Source: Candidatus Manganitrophaceae bacterium (GTDB lineage Bacteria > Nitrospirota > Nitrospiria > SBBL01 > Manganitrophaceae). From it: DNA of 64,000 bases. Each line of letters opens with the position of its first letter. The first letter of the stretch is position 1. This document shows positions 16,896 to 25,526 of this stretch, piece by piece. A program made the position numbers and the translations under genes. The notes under the pieces were generated by a model. That model was given only the letters and a program-made list of their open reading frames with translations, did not search any database and was not told the DNA's origin. The stretch lies in assembly GCA_016200325.1 (NCBI GenBank), contig JACQEZ010000007.1, positions 1-64,000 on the forward strand. The letters run 5' to 3'.

Positions 16896-17335
16896 GGCGA
16901 TTCCTTTTTGGCGCGGCCGGCGAGCTCATCGAGGAGGTCGCGCTCTTTCTTCTGGAGGCCTTTGAAGTAGAACTCTTTTCGATTCGCTTCAATTTTCTCC
17001 ACTACTTTTTTCTCCCGTGTTGCCTCCAGCAGGTCCTGCCGTTTTCTCTCGCATTGATCGGCGAGACGTTGAACCGTCGCCCGCCGCTCTTCCAGCTGGC
17101 CATATTGTTGTTTGATGAATCGATAGTAGAGGTCCATCTCGTGGGGGGCCATCCCGGCCCCTTGCTGCTCGGCAAAATCCTTCAGCGCCGTTTCCAATTC
17201 CTGATGGAGCCGGTGGAGCTGCTCTTCTGCAGTATCCAGCGCGCGTTTCATCTCCAGAAATTCCCCCTGGAGCGCCTCCTCGTGATGCTTGCGTTGTTGA
17301 AGGACCGCATCCAGTTTTGAATGATATCGAGGCAT
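16892..17335 (-). CDS. fliJ: Flagellar export protein FliJ
   Basis: The 147-residue, almost entirely coiled-coil, highly charged protein begins MPRYHSKLDAVLQQRKHHEEAL. FliJ is the central stalk-like subunit that couples the FliI ATPase ring to FlhA (family knowledge). It lacks any membrane segment. ATG 17335 is chosen because TGAGGAACAGG provides a ribosome-binding site; the frame extends to a GTG at 17347. It lies 86 bases after fliI and overlaps motE. Confidence 0.85.
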   Translation of the reverse strand: MPRYHSKLDAVLQQRKHHEEALQGEFLEMKRALDTAEEQLHRLHQELETALKDFAEQQGAGMAPHEMDLYYRFIKQQYGQLEERRATVQRLADQCERKRQDLLEATREKKVVEKIEANRKEFYFKGLQKKERDLLDELAGRAKKESP

Positions 17336-17421
17336 CCTGTTCCTCACTTATCAGAGAGAGGTTATTTTGATCCGCTCCGCTTCTCATCCATTCCGACGGC
17401 GCACCTTCCCGGACGGCTGCG

Positions 17422-18735
17422 TCAAATAAAAATGTTCTTCAACGCCTGCAAGCTCTCTTGGAAAGGGACCTTCTCGTCGATCCGTTGCCGAAGAAAGCCT
17501 TGAATGCGATCCCATCGCGCGAGCGCCTGATCGACCTTCGGGTTGCTTCCCGGCTTGTACGCGCCGATATGGATGAGGTCTTCCACTTTTTTGTACGTCG
17601 CCATCAAGTCGGAGACGTTCCGTGCCAGCTGGAGATGATTGTTGTCGATCAGGTCGATCATCACCCGGCTGGTGCTGTTGAGCAGGTCGATCGCCGGGTA
17701 CTGATTCTGTGCCGCGAGGTCGCGGGAGAGGACGATATGGCCGTCCAAGATCGCCCGAACGGCATCGGGGATAGGATCGTTTAGATCGTCTCCCTCCACG
17801 AGGACCGTGAAGAGGCCGGTGACGGTCCCGTCGCCGAAAGAGGTGCCGGCCCGCTCCAGGAATTTCGGAAGGAGCGCGAAAACCGATGGGGTGTATCCCT
17901 TGGTGGTCGGCGGCTCTCCGATCGCCAAGCCGATCTCCCGTTGGGCGTGGGCGAGGCGGGTGAGCGAGTCCATCATCAGTAGGACCTGTTTATTCCGGTC
18001 TCGAAAATACTCGGCGATCGCCATCGAGAGGAAGGCCCCACGGCGCCGAACCAGGGGAGGCTGGTCGGAGGTGGCGACCACGACGACCGAGCGGCGAAGC
18101 CCCTCCTCTCCGAGGTCTTTCTCGATGAACTCCTTGACCTCCCGGCTTCGCTCTCCGATCATCGCGATGACATTCACATCGGCGGAGGTGAACCGGGCGA
18201 TCATCCCGAGGAGGACGCTCTTCCCGACGCCGCTCCCGGCAAAAATTCCCATCCGTTGTCCGCTTCCGCAGGTGAGCAGTCCATTGATCGCGCGGATGCC
18301 GAGGTCGAGCGGGCGACTGATCCTTTGCCGCTCCAACGGGCTGGGGGGGGTGACATAGAGCGGGTGCGATTGGGTCCCTTTCAGCGGGCCCTTACCGTCG
18401 ATCGGATTTCCAAGGCCGTCGATCACCCTTCCCAACAGCCCTTCCCCGACAGCGGCGGTCGCTTGGCGTCCGCGGCTGATAATGGCGCTTCCCGGTCCGA
18501 TCCCGACCAGCTCTCCCAACGGCATGAACAAGATTTTGTTTTCACGAAAGCCGACCACTTCGGCCAGAAGGGGCTCTTTCATTCCGGCCGAAGCGATCTC
18601 GCAGACCTCTCCGATGGCGGAGATCGACGCGTATCCTTCCAACACCAGCCCGATCGCCTGAGAGATCCGGCCATGGGGCGGGGAGGGATCGATCTTTTTG
18701 ATCTGGTCGAGGTATCCCGCGGTGGCTTTATTCAT
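17422..18735 (-). CDS. fliI: Flagellar export ATPase FliI
   Basis: The 437-residue product is a type III/F1-beta-like ATPase. Walker A GSGVGKS sits near residues 167-173, Walker B is VLLMMDSLTRLAHAQREIG, and the family signature TTKGYTPSVFALLPKFLERAG follows. It energises unfolding and delivery of flagellar export substrates with FliH and FliJ. The normal family length is about 440. Its start overlaps the fliH stop by 4 bases. Confidence 0.97.
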   Translation of the reverse strand: MNKATAGYLDQIKKIDPSPPHGRISQAIGLVLEGYASISAIGEVCEIASAGMKEPLLAEVVGFRENKILFMPLGELVGIGPGSAIISRGRQATAAVGEGLLGRVIDGLGNPIDGKGPLKGTQSHPLYVTPPSPLERQRISRPLDLGIRAINGLLTCGSGQRMGIFAGSGVGKSVLLGMIARFTSADVNVIAMIGERSREVKEFIEKDLGEEGLRRSVVVVATSDQPPLVRRRGAFLSMAIAEYFRDRNKQVLLMMDSLTRLAHAQREIGLAIGEPPTTKGYTPSVFALLPKFLERAGTSFGDGTVTGLFTVLVEGDDLNDPIPDAVRAILDGHIVLSRDLAAQNQYPAIDLLNSTSRVMIDLIDNNHLQLARNVSDLMATYKKVEDLIHIGAYKPGSNPKVDQALARWDRIQGFLRQRIDEKVPFQESLQALKNIFI

Positions 18736-19373
18736 TCCGGCGGGTCCATTTTGCAGAGTTCTTCTTCAATCACCGCGAGCTGGGTGTCGATTCTCAGGTC
18801 GACCACCTGATCGTTGCTCTCGATCATGCATTCTCCCGGATGGAGATTTACGTCCGGCTCCAACCGAAGCCACGCGATCTTTCCCGCCCACTCTGTAATC
18901 TGGTCCCGCTCCCGCCGCATCCGGTCGAGGTCTGCAGGGGCAAGGTGGATCACCAACGTTTCGATCTGCCCCATTTTTTGGATCGCCGTCCGGATCGATC
19001 CAAGAAGGTGTTCTGGATTCTGGCTAATTTCTGGAAGCAGAATTCGCCGGGCGACGGCGAGGGCGAGCTGTAAGACCTCTTTTTCTGCATTTTTCAGAAG
19101 GGCCGGTTTGGCCGCCTGAAGTTCCTCCAGCAGACGAGAGAGAAGCTGATGGGTCGCTTCGATCTGTTTGAGACCGAATTCCCGCCCCGCTTTCTCCCCC
19201 GATGCGAATCCGCGCTCGTAGGCGTCGCGTTCGATCGCGGAGAGCTTCCCTCCGATTTGATCGGCGGGGGACTGTCCCGGCCCGGAGGGGGAGACCTCTT
19301 TTAACAGGTAGGTCGAGACCCCTTCCTCTTCGATCTCTTTGGCCCGGACGACCTTAGACCAGAGCATCTCCAT
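18732..19373 (-). CDS. fliH: Flagellar assembly protein FliH
   Basis: The 213-residue product has a variable N-terminus, a central helical segment with small-residue spacing (DAYERGFASGEKAGREFGLKQIE, resembling GxxxG-type FliH repeats) and a V-ATPase-E-like C-terminal domain (ALAVARRILLPEISQNPEHLLGSIRTAIQKM). FliH is the negative regulator and peripheral stalk of FliI. The start lies inside the last codons of fliG (20-base overlap); an ATG at 19367 is an alternative. Confidence 0.9.
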   Translation of the reverse strand: MEMLWSKVVRAKEIEEEGVSTYLLKEVSPSGPGQSPADQIGGKLSAIERDAYERGFASGEKAGREFGLKQIEATHQLLSRLLEELQAAKPALLKNAEKEVLQLALAVARRILLPEISQNPEHLLGSIRTAIQKMGQIETLVIHLAPADLDRMRRERDQITEWAGKIAWLRLEPDVNLHPGECMIESNDQVVDLRIDTQLAVIEEELCKMDPPE

Positions 19374-20352
19374 CTTCTTTCCCTCCCAGTGCGATTTTTC
19401 CCTCTTCCGAGAGCCGTCTCACAATTTTGATGATCGCCTGCTGGGTCTTCTCGACCTCGCTGACCTTCACCGGTCCACGCGCCTCCATGTCTTCGGTCAG
19501 CAGCTGGACCGCCCGCTCCGACATGTTCTTAAAGATCTTCTGCTTGACCGCTTCTTTCGCCGCCTTGAGCGCGACGGCGAGGGCGTCTTTGCTGACTTCT
19601 TTCAACATCTCCTGCATGCCGCGATCGTCGAGCTGAATCAGGTCGTCGAAGGTAAACATCAGCTGGCTGATCTTTTCGGCCAGCTCCGGATTGTTTTGCG
19701 AGATCGACGTCAGGATCGCTTGCTCGGTCGCCTGATCGACCTGATTCAGCAGGTCGGCCACCAACTTTACCCCGGAGACCTTCTTGCCGGGCGTTCCGCC
19801 GACGAATTGCAGCTCCCCATGAAGCGCCTCGGTGATCTCTTTCATCATCCCCGGCGGGATCTCTTCAATCGTTGCCATCCGAAGGCCGATGTCGGCCCGG
19901 AGCTCCTCCGGAAATTGCATCAAGATTTGGCCTCCCTGCGCCGGATCGAGGTGGGTGAGGATCAAGGCGATCGTCTGAGGATGCTCGGCCCGGAGCAAGC
20001 CACTGAGCGCTTTCGGTTCGGTCCACTTCAATTCATCCAGCCCCGTCTCTTCCGAAGCCGGAAAATCGCTCATGACTTTGGCCGCCCGCTCGTGCCCCAA
20101 CGCCTTCGTCAAGACCCGCTGCAGATAGTCTCTTCCTCCCAGCTTTGGCGCGGCCCCGGCGCTGGCGTGGGTGGCAAAGTCGCTCCAGACTGAATCGATC
20201 TCCTCTTGCGAGATGTCGGAGAGCTTAGCGATCGTCGCGCTAATCTTCCGAACCTCCTTCGGGTCGAGGTGTTTCATCACCTCGGAGGCGACATCTTCCC
20301 CCAACGTCAGCAAGAGGATCGCCGTCTTATCGGTGCCGGTCAACTTTCTCAT
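19354..20352 (-). CDS. fliG: Flagellar motor switch protein FliG
   Basis: The 332-residue product contains the FliG middle-domain motif LLRAEHPQTIALILTHLDP, where EHPQ is the FliM contact. The C-terminal torque-generating armadillo domain includes TFDDLIQLDDRGMQEMLKEVSKDALAVALK. The N-terminal domain (LTGTDKTAILLLTLGEDVASEVMKHLDPKEV) binds the FliF C-terminus. Length is as expected. GAGGAAGA precedes the start codon at 20352. Confidence 0.97.
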   Translation of the reverse strand: MRKLTGTDKTAILLLTLGEDVASEVMKHLDPKEVRKISATIAKLSDISQEEIDSVWSDFATHASAGAAPKLGGRDYLQRVLTKALGHERAAKVMSDFPASEETGLDELKWTEPKALSGLLRAEHPQTIALILTHLDPAQGGQILMQFPEELRADIGLRMATIEEIPPGMMKEITEALHGELQFVGGTPGKKVSGVKLVADLLNQVDQATEQAILTSISQNNPELAEKISQLMFTFDDLIQLDDRGMQEMLKEVSKDALAVALKAAKEAVKQKIFKNMSERAVQLLTEDMEARGPVKVSEVEKTQQAIIKIVRRLSEEGKIALGGKEDGDALV

Positions 20353-20403
20353 TCTTCCTCAATCTCTAAACACCCGCGCTCTGTGAGAGAAGCGGACCGA
20401 CCG

Positions 20404-21957
20404 TTACTTCTCTTTGAGCCACTGCTTGACCACCATCGTCGCCGCCTGCGGGTTCTGCTTTGCAATCTGAACCATCTGCTCGGTCCTCGGGGTCGCCGTC
20501 GGCAGCTCTCCCATCCCGCCGGCCGACATCTGCGCCGGTCCGGTCTGGAAGGTCGGCGAAGGGATGAGGAGCGCTTTCAGCGCAGGGCGGATGATGAAAA
20601 AGAAGGCGATCAGCCCGACCACCAGCCCGATGCCGTATTTGGCGAAGGGGAGCCATTGGGTGAGGCGGCTCGGCGGCTCCGGAGCGGTCTCCTCTTCCGA
20701 AAGGGCGTTCGTCTCAAAGGGGATATTGACCATCTCGATCTGATCTTGCCGTTCGGCGGAGTAGCCCATCGCTTTCTTTACCAGCTCTTCCAGCTTCTTC
20801 ATCTCTTCCTCGTTCCGAGGGAGATACTTGCGCGGGGTATCTCCCTTGGCTGCTTCATAGGTCCCGTCGACCAGCGCCGCCACCGAGAGTTTTTTGATCG
20901 TCCCGATCGGCTCGATGATCCGGCTGACCGTTTTGCTGATCTCGTAGTTGATCACCTCATTCTTCTTCTGAGCGTTGTTGTTGCTGCTGGCGCCGTTCGG
21001 CGCGGCCGCTTGCGTCCCGGGAGGAACATTCGATAAGACGCCGGGAACCCCGGAGGGACCGGCGGCGCCGGAGGTACCGTTCATCTGCTCCTGGGCGCGC
21101 TGTTCGCTTCGGACCACCTGGGTGTCGGGGTCGAACTTTTCTTCGGTATGCTCCACCTGCCTTAAATCGAGGAGGCTGGTTACCCGGACCACCGCCTTCC
21201 CGGCGCCGACGACCCGTTCGAGCATGCTCTGGATTTTTCCTTCAATCTCTTTCTCCAAATGCTGCTGATAATCGAGCTGGGTCGAGGTCATCTGGGCGGT
21301 CGGGGAGCCGTCGACCGTTTTGGAGAGGATCTGGCCGTGGCTGTCGACGACGGTCACCGTCTGCGGACTCAATCCCTCCACGCTACTCGAGACGAGGTGA
21401 ATGATTCCCTGAATCTGCCCCTCCGCGAGCCGTTTTCCGGAACGGAGGGTCACGACCACCGAGGCACGGGAGGGCTCTTGCCGGTCGGAAAAGAGGGTCT
21501 TTTCCGGAACGACCAGATGGACGCGCGCTTTGCTGACCTCCGCCAGCTGGCTGATGGTTCGGCTGAGCTCTCCCTGCAACGCCCTTCGGTAGTTTAGCTT
21601 CTGGACGAATTCAGTCGTTCCGAAGGTATTCCGATCAAAGATTTCAAACCCGACCCCGCCCCCTTGAGGCAGACCCTGGCTCGCCAGCTGCAGGCGAAGC
21701 TCATGAACCCGCTCCCCTGGGACGGAGATGGCGGTGCTGTCGGCCGACAGCTCATAAGGAATGTGCGACTCCTTGAGCTTGCTGATGACGGAGGCGGCAT
21801 CGTCCGAAGAGAGGTTGGTGAAGAGGATTTGAAGCTCCGGTTTCTGCGTCCAGAGCCAGAGGACCACCCCGCCGGCGAAAGTCGCGGCCAAAACCAGCAT
21901 CAGGGCGACCTTTTTGGCGAAGGACCCCGTCGTCATCTGTTGTAGAAGCTCTGCCAT
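20404..21957 (-). CDS. fliF: Flagellar MS-ring protein FliF
   Basis: The 517-residue product has two transmembrane segments (about 15-36 and 440-462). A YscJ/FliF-type ring-building motif (LFTNLSSDDAASVISKLKESHIPYEL...) and the conserved segment NYRRALQGELSRTISQLAEVSKARVHLVVPE are present. The C-terminal cytoplasmic tail holds the FliG-binding helix. It forms the MS-ring and export-gate housing. GAGGT precedes the start. The fliE gene ends 62 bases upstream, with two small hairpins in that gap. Confidence 0.97.
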   Translation of the reverse strand: MAELLQQMTTGSFAKKVALMLVLAATFAGGVVLWLWTQKPELQILFTNLSSDDAASVISKLKESHIPYELSADSTAISVPGERVHELRLQLASQGLPQGGGVGFEIFDRNTFGTTEFVQKLNYRRALQGELSRTISQLAEVSKARVHLVVPEKTLFSDRQEPSRASVVVTLRSGKRLAEGQIQGIIHLVSSSVEGLSPQTVTVVDSHGQILSKTVDGSPTAQMTSTQLDYQQHLEKEIEGKIQSMLERVVGAGKAVVRVTSLLDLRQVEHTEEKFDPDTQVVRSEQRAQEQMNGTSGAAGPSGVPGVLSNVPPGTQAAAPNGASSNNNAQKKNEVINYEISKTVSRIIEPIGTIKKLSVAALVDGTYEAAKGDTPRKYLPRNEEEMKKLEELVKKAMGYSAERQDQIEMVNIPFETNALSEEETAPEPPSRLTQWLPFAKYGIGLVVGLIAFFFIIRPALKALLIPSPTFQTGPAQMSAGGMGELPTATPRTEQMVQIAKQNPQAATMVVKQWLKEK

Positions 21958-21973
21958 CGTTTACCTCGGTTGG

Positions 21974-22015
21974 GGGCGCGCTGAAGGGCGCGCCCAAATC
22001 AGGGGAGCATTCCCC
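21974..22015 (-). other. Two tandem hairpins between fliE and fliF
   Basis: GGGCGCGC (21974-21981) pairs with GCGCGCCC (21988-21995), and GGGGA (22002-22006) pairs with TCCCC (22011-22015). There is no U-tract, so complete termination is unlikely. They may tune expression or processing between fliE and fliF. Confidence 0.5.
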
Positions 22016-22019
22016 AAAA

Positions 22020-22310
22020 CTAAATTTGCATTCGGGAGATTTCTTCATAAGCGGAGACAATCTTGTTCCGAACCTGCATCATCAGTTCAAAAGAAAGGTT
22101 GGCTTTCTCAATCGCGATCATCGTTTGGTGGAGATCTTGTTGCTTGCCGGTTGTCAGGTCGGTGATCGCCTGGTCGGCTTGCAGTTGCGCGTCATTGACC
22201 TGGCGGATCGACTCCTTCAACGTGTCTGCAAAACCGCCGTCTGATTTCTCGACGCCGCCCGCCGCTTGCGGCGGGGGGATTTGATTCGGCCCGATCGGTT
22301 GTATCGCCAT
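22020..22310 (-). CDS. fliE: Flagellar hook-basal body complex protein FliE
   Basis: The 96-residue product has the FliE pattern GGFADTLKESIRQVNDAQLQADQAITDLTTGKQQDLHQTMIAIEKANLSFELMMQVRNKIVSAYEEISRMQI, including the closing (V/I)RNK(I/L)xxAYxEIxxMQ(I/V). It links the MS-ring to the proximal rod. AGGAG stands before the start codon. It sits between flgC and fliF in the standard flgB-flgC-fliE order. Confidence 0.96.
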   Translation of the reverse strand: MAIQPIGPNQIPPPQAAGGVEKSDGGFADTLKESIRQVNDAQLQADQAITDLTTGKQQDLHQTMIAIEKANLSFELMMQVRNKIVSAYEEISRMQI

Positions 22311-22326
22311 TGTTTATCTCCTCTCG

Positions 22327-22764
22327 TTATCTGCCGATGTCGAGCGCTTTCATCGCCATGCTCTTGGTCGCATTCAGCGCGGTGACATTCGCTTCGTAAG
22401 AGCGGAGGGCCGAGATCATATTGACCATCTCCTCCATGGCATTGATGTTCGGATAAAGAACATAGCCGTCCGAATCGGCACTCGGGTGCTGCGGCTCATA
22501 GACCCGTTTAAAGGGGCGGTCGTCTTGGATGATCTGGGTCACCGAGACCCCCGGCTGGCTTCCATCGAAATGAGATCGAAGCGTTTCGTCAAACGTCCCT
22601 CCGCCCGGTGTTGCGGAGAAGACGACATCTTTTCGTCGGTAGGGGCCTCCCTCCGCTGTCTGCGTCGATTCGACATTGGCGAGATTGCTGGAGATGACAT
22701 CCAACCGGGCCCGCTGGGCATCCAGGGCCGAGGCCGATATGGAAAATGCTTTTTCAATGTCCAT
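22327..22764 (-). CDS. flgC: Flagellar basal-body rod protein FlgC
   Basis: The 145-residue product shows the axial-protein N-motif (AFSISASALDAQRARLDVISSNLANVESTQTAEGGPYRRK) and C-motif (AMEEMVNMISALRSYEANVTALNATKSMAMKALDIGR). The FlgC-specific segment GYVLYPNINAMEEM is present. Its start overlaps the flgB stop by one base, giving tight translational coupling. Confidence 0.97.
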   Translation of the reverse strand: MDIEKAFSISASALDAQRARLDVISSNLANVESTQTAEGGPYRRKDVVFSATPGGGTFDETLRSHFDGSQPGVSVTQIIQDDRPFKRVYEPQHPSADSDGYVLYPNINAMEEMVNMISALRSYEANVTALNATKSMAMKALDIGR

Positions 22765-23168
22765 TAATTGCCTCCCTTAATAGCGCTTTGAATCGCTCTA
22801 AACTTTGAGATAATCATCTGGGTCGACGCGGTGTAGAGCAACGTATTCTCGGCCAGCTTGGCCATCTCCTTTTCCGCGTTGACCGTATTCCCATCGAGCC
22901 GATGCGAAGGTCCCGACGAGACGGTGGCATGCGAAGCCGCCGGGCCGCTTCCGGTCGGGGAGAGATGGGCCGGATCGGTCCGGTGGAGGGCGATCGGGAG
23001 AGATCCGGAGGCGGTGCTGAGCGCCTCCTTGAAGTTCACCTCCATCGCCTGATAGCCGGGGGTATCCTGATTGGCGATGTTCGCGGCGATGGCCCGATGC
23101 CGCTCGCTCCGCAGATCGAGCGCTTCCGACAACAGGCCGACTGTTTTATCAAAGATCCCTTCGATCAT
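22764..23168 (-). CDS. flgB: Flagellar basal-body rod protein FlgB
   Basis: The 134-residue product contains RSERHRAIAANIANQDTPGYQAMEVNFKEAL, the rod-protein N-motif of FlgB, and the C-terminal helix MAKLAENTLLYTASTQMIISKFRAIQSAIKGG. An AGGAGG ribosome-binding site is six bases before the ATG at 23168. The gene begins one base after the FleR-like gene ends, so structural genes appear to be read through from the regulatory operon. Confidence 0.97.
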   Translation of the reverse strand: MIEGIFDKTVGLLSEALDLRSERHRAIAANIANQDTPGYQAMEVNFKEALSTASGSLPIALHRTDPAHLSPTGSGPAASHATVSSGPSHRLDGNTVNAEKEMAKLAENTLLYTASTQMIISKFRAIQSAIKGGN

Positions 23169-23169
23169 T

Positions 23170-24606
23170 TCATTCCTCCTTTATATCTTGCATCTCTTTC
23201 ATCTCTTGCCGCTCCAAGGGAACGCCGACCATTCCGGAAGGGGACGGGTCTGCGAGCTCGGCGGTTCGGTACTCCTTCAGTTTGTTCCGGAGGGTCCGAA
23301 TGCTGATGCCGAGGAGCCGGGCGGCATGGGTTCGGTTGCCGCCGACCCGCTCGAGGGTCTCTAGGATCAGACCCCGTTCGGCCTCCCAGACGGTGGTGGC
23401 TCGCAGCGCGGGGCGCTCCGCTTTTGGCTCGAAGGCTTCCTCGAAGAGGAGGTGATCAGGGCGGATGACCCCCTGATCGCAGAGGAGGACCGCCCGTTCG
23501 ATGACATTTTCAAACTCCCGGACATTTCCCCGCCACTCCTGCCTCATCAGGTGGGAGAGCGCCTCGGGTGAGATGGAGAGGACCGCTTTCCCGTTTTTGA
23601 ACGATCCTTTCTTGATGAAATGATCGGCGAGCAGGGGAATGTCGACGATCCGCTGTCTCAGCGGGGGGAGCCGGAGCGGGAAGACATTCAGCCGGTAGTA
23701 GAGGTCTTCGCGGAACCGGCCGGCCTTGACCTCTTCCCACAGCGGGCGGTTCGTGGCGGCAATGACCCGGATGTCGAGGGAGATGGGGCCTTTTCCGCCG
23801 AGCAGGTCGACCTCGCGCTCCTGTAGGACCCGGAGCAGTTTGGCCTGAAGCGAGAGGTGCATTTCGCCGACTTCATCGAGAAGCAATGTTCCGGTGTGGG
23901 CCAGCTCAAAGCGGCCCGGCTTTCTCGCCGCCGCACCGGTGAAGGCCCCTTTTTCGAATCCAAAGAGCTCGCTCTCGAGCAGCGCCTCCGGGACTGCGGC
24001 GCAGTTGATGGCGATAAAGGGACGGTGCGCCCGCGCGCTATGGCTGTGGATGAAGCGCGCCAGGAGCTCCTTTCCCGTTCCACTCTCCCCCTCGATCAAT
24101 ATCGAGGTTTGGCCGGCGGCGACCACTTCGGCCGTTTTAAGAAGCTTCAGCAGGCCGGGGTCCTGGGTGAGCAACGCTCTTCCTGCCGACGTCTCCGTCG
24201 GTCTCGGCTGCCATGGAGCCGCCGAAGGTTCCTGCGCCCTCAACGCCTTCCGAACGACCGTCTCGAGTGCCTCTTGTGAGAACGGTTTCACCAGGTAATC
24301 GAAGGCCCCCGACTTCATCGCCTCCACCGCAACCTCGATGGTTCCGAACGCCGACATCAAAATAATCGGAAGCGACGGCTTGAGCCTTTTGACCTCCTGA
24401 AAGAGATCCATCCCATTCATCCCCGGCATCCGGATGTCGGTCATCATCAGCGCGATCGGCTCGCGGCAGAGCGCGACCGCCTCTTCCCCCCCGGAGGCGA
24501 TCAAAACAGAGTGGCCCGCCTGTCGAAGACTCTCCGCGAGGGCGAGCCGCATGGCAGGGTCATCATCCACCACCAGGATCGGTTTGGAAGGGGAGGGATC
24601 GGTCAT
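23170..24606 (-). CDS. Sigma-54-dependent response regulator, FleR/FlrC-like
   Basis: The 478-residue product has three domains. The receiver domain (1-120) carries an acidic pocket D14-D16 and phosphoacceptor D57 in MMTDIRMPG. The AAA+ activator domain (about 145-380) has GESGTGKE, ELFGFEKGAFTGA (sigma-54 contact loop) and LLLDEVGEMHL. The C-terminal Fis-type helix-turn-helix contains GGNRTHAARLLGISIRTLRNKLKEY. The helix-turn-helix and partnership with the kinase immediately upstream (4-base overlap) match FleR/FlrC/FlgR, which activate rod and hook genes. Its last codons abut flgB. Confidence 0.9.
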   Translation of the reverse strand: MTDPSPSKPILVVDDDPAMRLALAESLRQAGHSVLIASGGEEAVALCREPIALMMTDIRMPGMNGMDLFQEVKRLKPSLPIILMSAFGTIEVAVEAMKSGAFDYLVKPFSQEALETVVRKALRAQEPSAAPWQPRPTETSAGRALLTQDPGLLKLLKTAEVVAAGQTSILIEGESGTGKELLARFIHSHSARAHRPFIAINCAAVPEALLESELFGFEKGAFTGAAARKPGRFELAHTGTLLLDEVGEMHLSLQAKLLRVLQEREVDLLGGKGPISLDIRVIAATNRPLWEEVKAGRFREDLYYRLNVFPLRLPPLRQRIVDIPLLADHFIKKGSFKNGKAVLSISPEALSHLMRQEWRGNVREFENVIERAVLLCDQGVIRPDHLLFEEAFEPKAERPALRATTVWEAERGLILETLERVGGNRTHAARLLGISIRTLRNKLKEYRTAELADPSPSGMVGVPLERQEMKEMQDIKEE

Positions 24607-25526
24607 TCGCTCTTCTCCTCAGATCGGTTTATGGGCCGGAGGGAAGGCAATTCCAATATAAAGGTCGTCCCCCGGCCGACCTCGCTCTGAACCTGAATCG
24701 ATCCGCCGTGCGCCGTCACGGCATTATGGACGATCGCCAGGCCGAGACCGGTTCCGCTTTGTTTGGTGGTAAAGAAGGGATCGAAAATTCTCGGGAGGAT
24801 CTCTTGGGAAATCCCGGCCCCCGTATCGGAGATCCGCATCGTCATCCCCTCCGCCGCTGCGGAATCCGAACCCGGCGCGGCCGGATCCCGGCGGGAGAGA
24901 ACTTCCAGGCGGAGCTCTCCTCCCCGGGGCATCGCTTCGACCGCGTTCAAAATCAAATTCAGAAGAATCTGGCGGATCAGATCTTCATCGCACCAGAACC
25001 ATTCCGGCGGAGAGTCGATCGATTCAATCCATTTGATCTGATTTTGTTGAATCAACGGAAGGGCGAAAAGGTAGGCGTCTTGGATTATCTTCCTGAACTC
25101 TGCTCTTCGAAAGTGAGGGGTCGGTGTTCGTGTGAAAAGAAGGAGGTTCGAGAGGGCATAGTCCATCGCGGAGACGGCGGTCGAGATATAACCGGCATAG
25201 TGTCGCAGCGACGGATCGGTCAGCCCTTTCTTTAAAAGAGAGGCAAAGAGCTCGATGCTTCCGAGCGGGTTTCTCAGCTCATGCGCCATTCGGGCGGCCA
25301 TTTCCCCGACGGCGGCCAAGCGGTGATTCCGCTCCGCCTCTTCTCGAAGCGCTTCCCGTTGCTGGAGGCTCTCTGCCAGCGCATGGCTCTTCGCTTCGAG
25401 CTCCTGCTTCAATTGGGCCACCTGCTCTTGGAGAAGGCGATAGGCTTTCTCCAGATCGACCGACGTTTCATTGAACCGGCTGAATGCTTCTTCCAGAAGC
25501 TTAGCCTTCTTTTCTTCGATTCCCAT
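24603..25526 (-). CDS. Cytoplasmic sensor histidine kinase, FleS/FlrB-like
   Basis: The 307-residue product has no transmembrane segment and no clear PAS domain. An N-terminal coiled coil (about 20-70) leads into HisKA with [19 protein letters not shown] (H82). An HATPase domain follows with [14 protein letters not shown] (N box), DTGAGI (G1), [18 protein letters not shown] (F/G2) and [11 protein letters not shown]. It is expected to phosphorylate the FleR-like regulator encoded next. It overlaps the TPR gene by 26 bases and the regulator gene by 4, so all three are coupled. Confidence 0.9.
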   Translation of the reverse strand: MGIEEKKAKLLEEAFSRFNETSVDLEKAYRLLQEQVAQLKQELEAKSHALAESLQQREALREEAERNHRLAAVGEMAARMAHELRNPLGSIELFASLLKKGLTDPSLRHYAGYISTAVSAMDYALSNLLLFTRTPTPHFRRAEFRKIIQDAYLFALPLIQQNQIKWIESIDSPPEWFWCDEDLIRQILLNLILNAVEAMPRGGELRLEVLSRRDPAAPGSDSAAAEGMTMRISDTGAGISQEILPRIFDPFFTTKQSGTGLGLAIVHNAVTAHGGSIQVQSEVGRGTTFILELPSLRPINRSEEKSE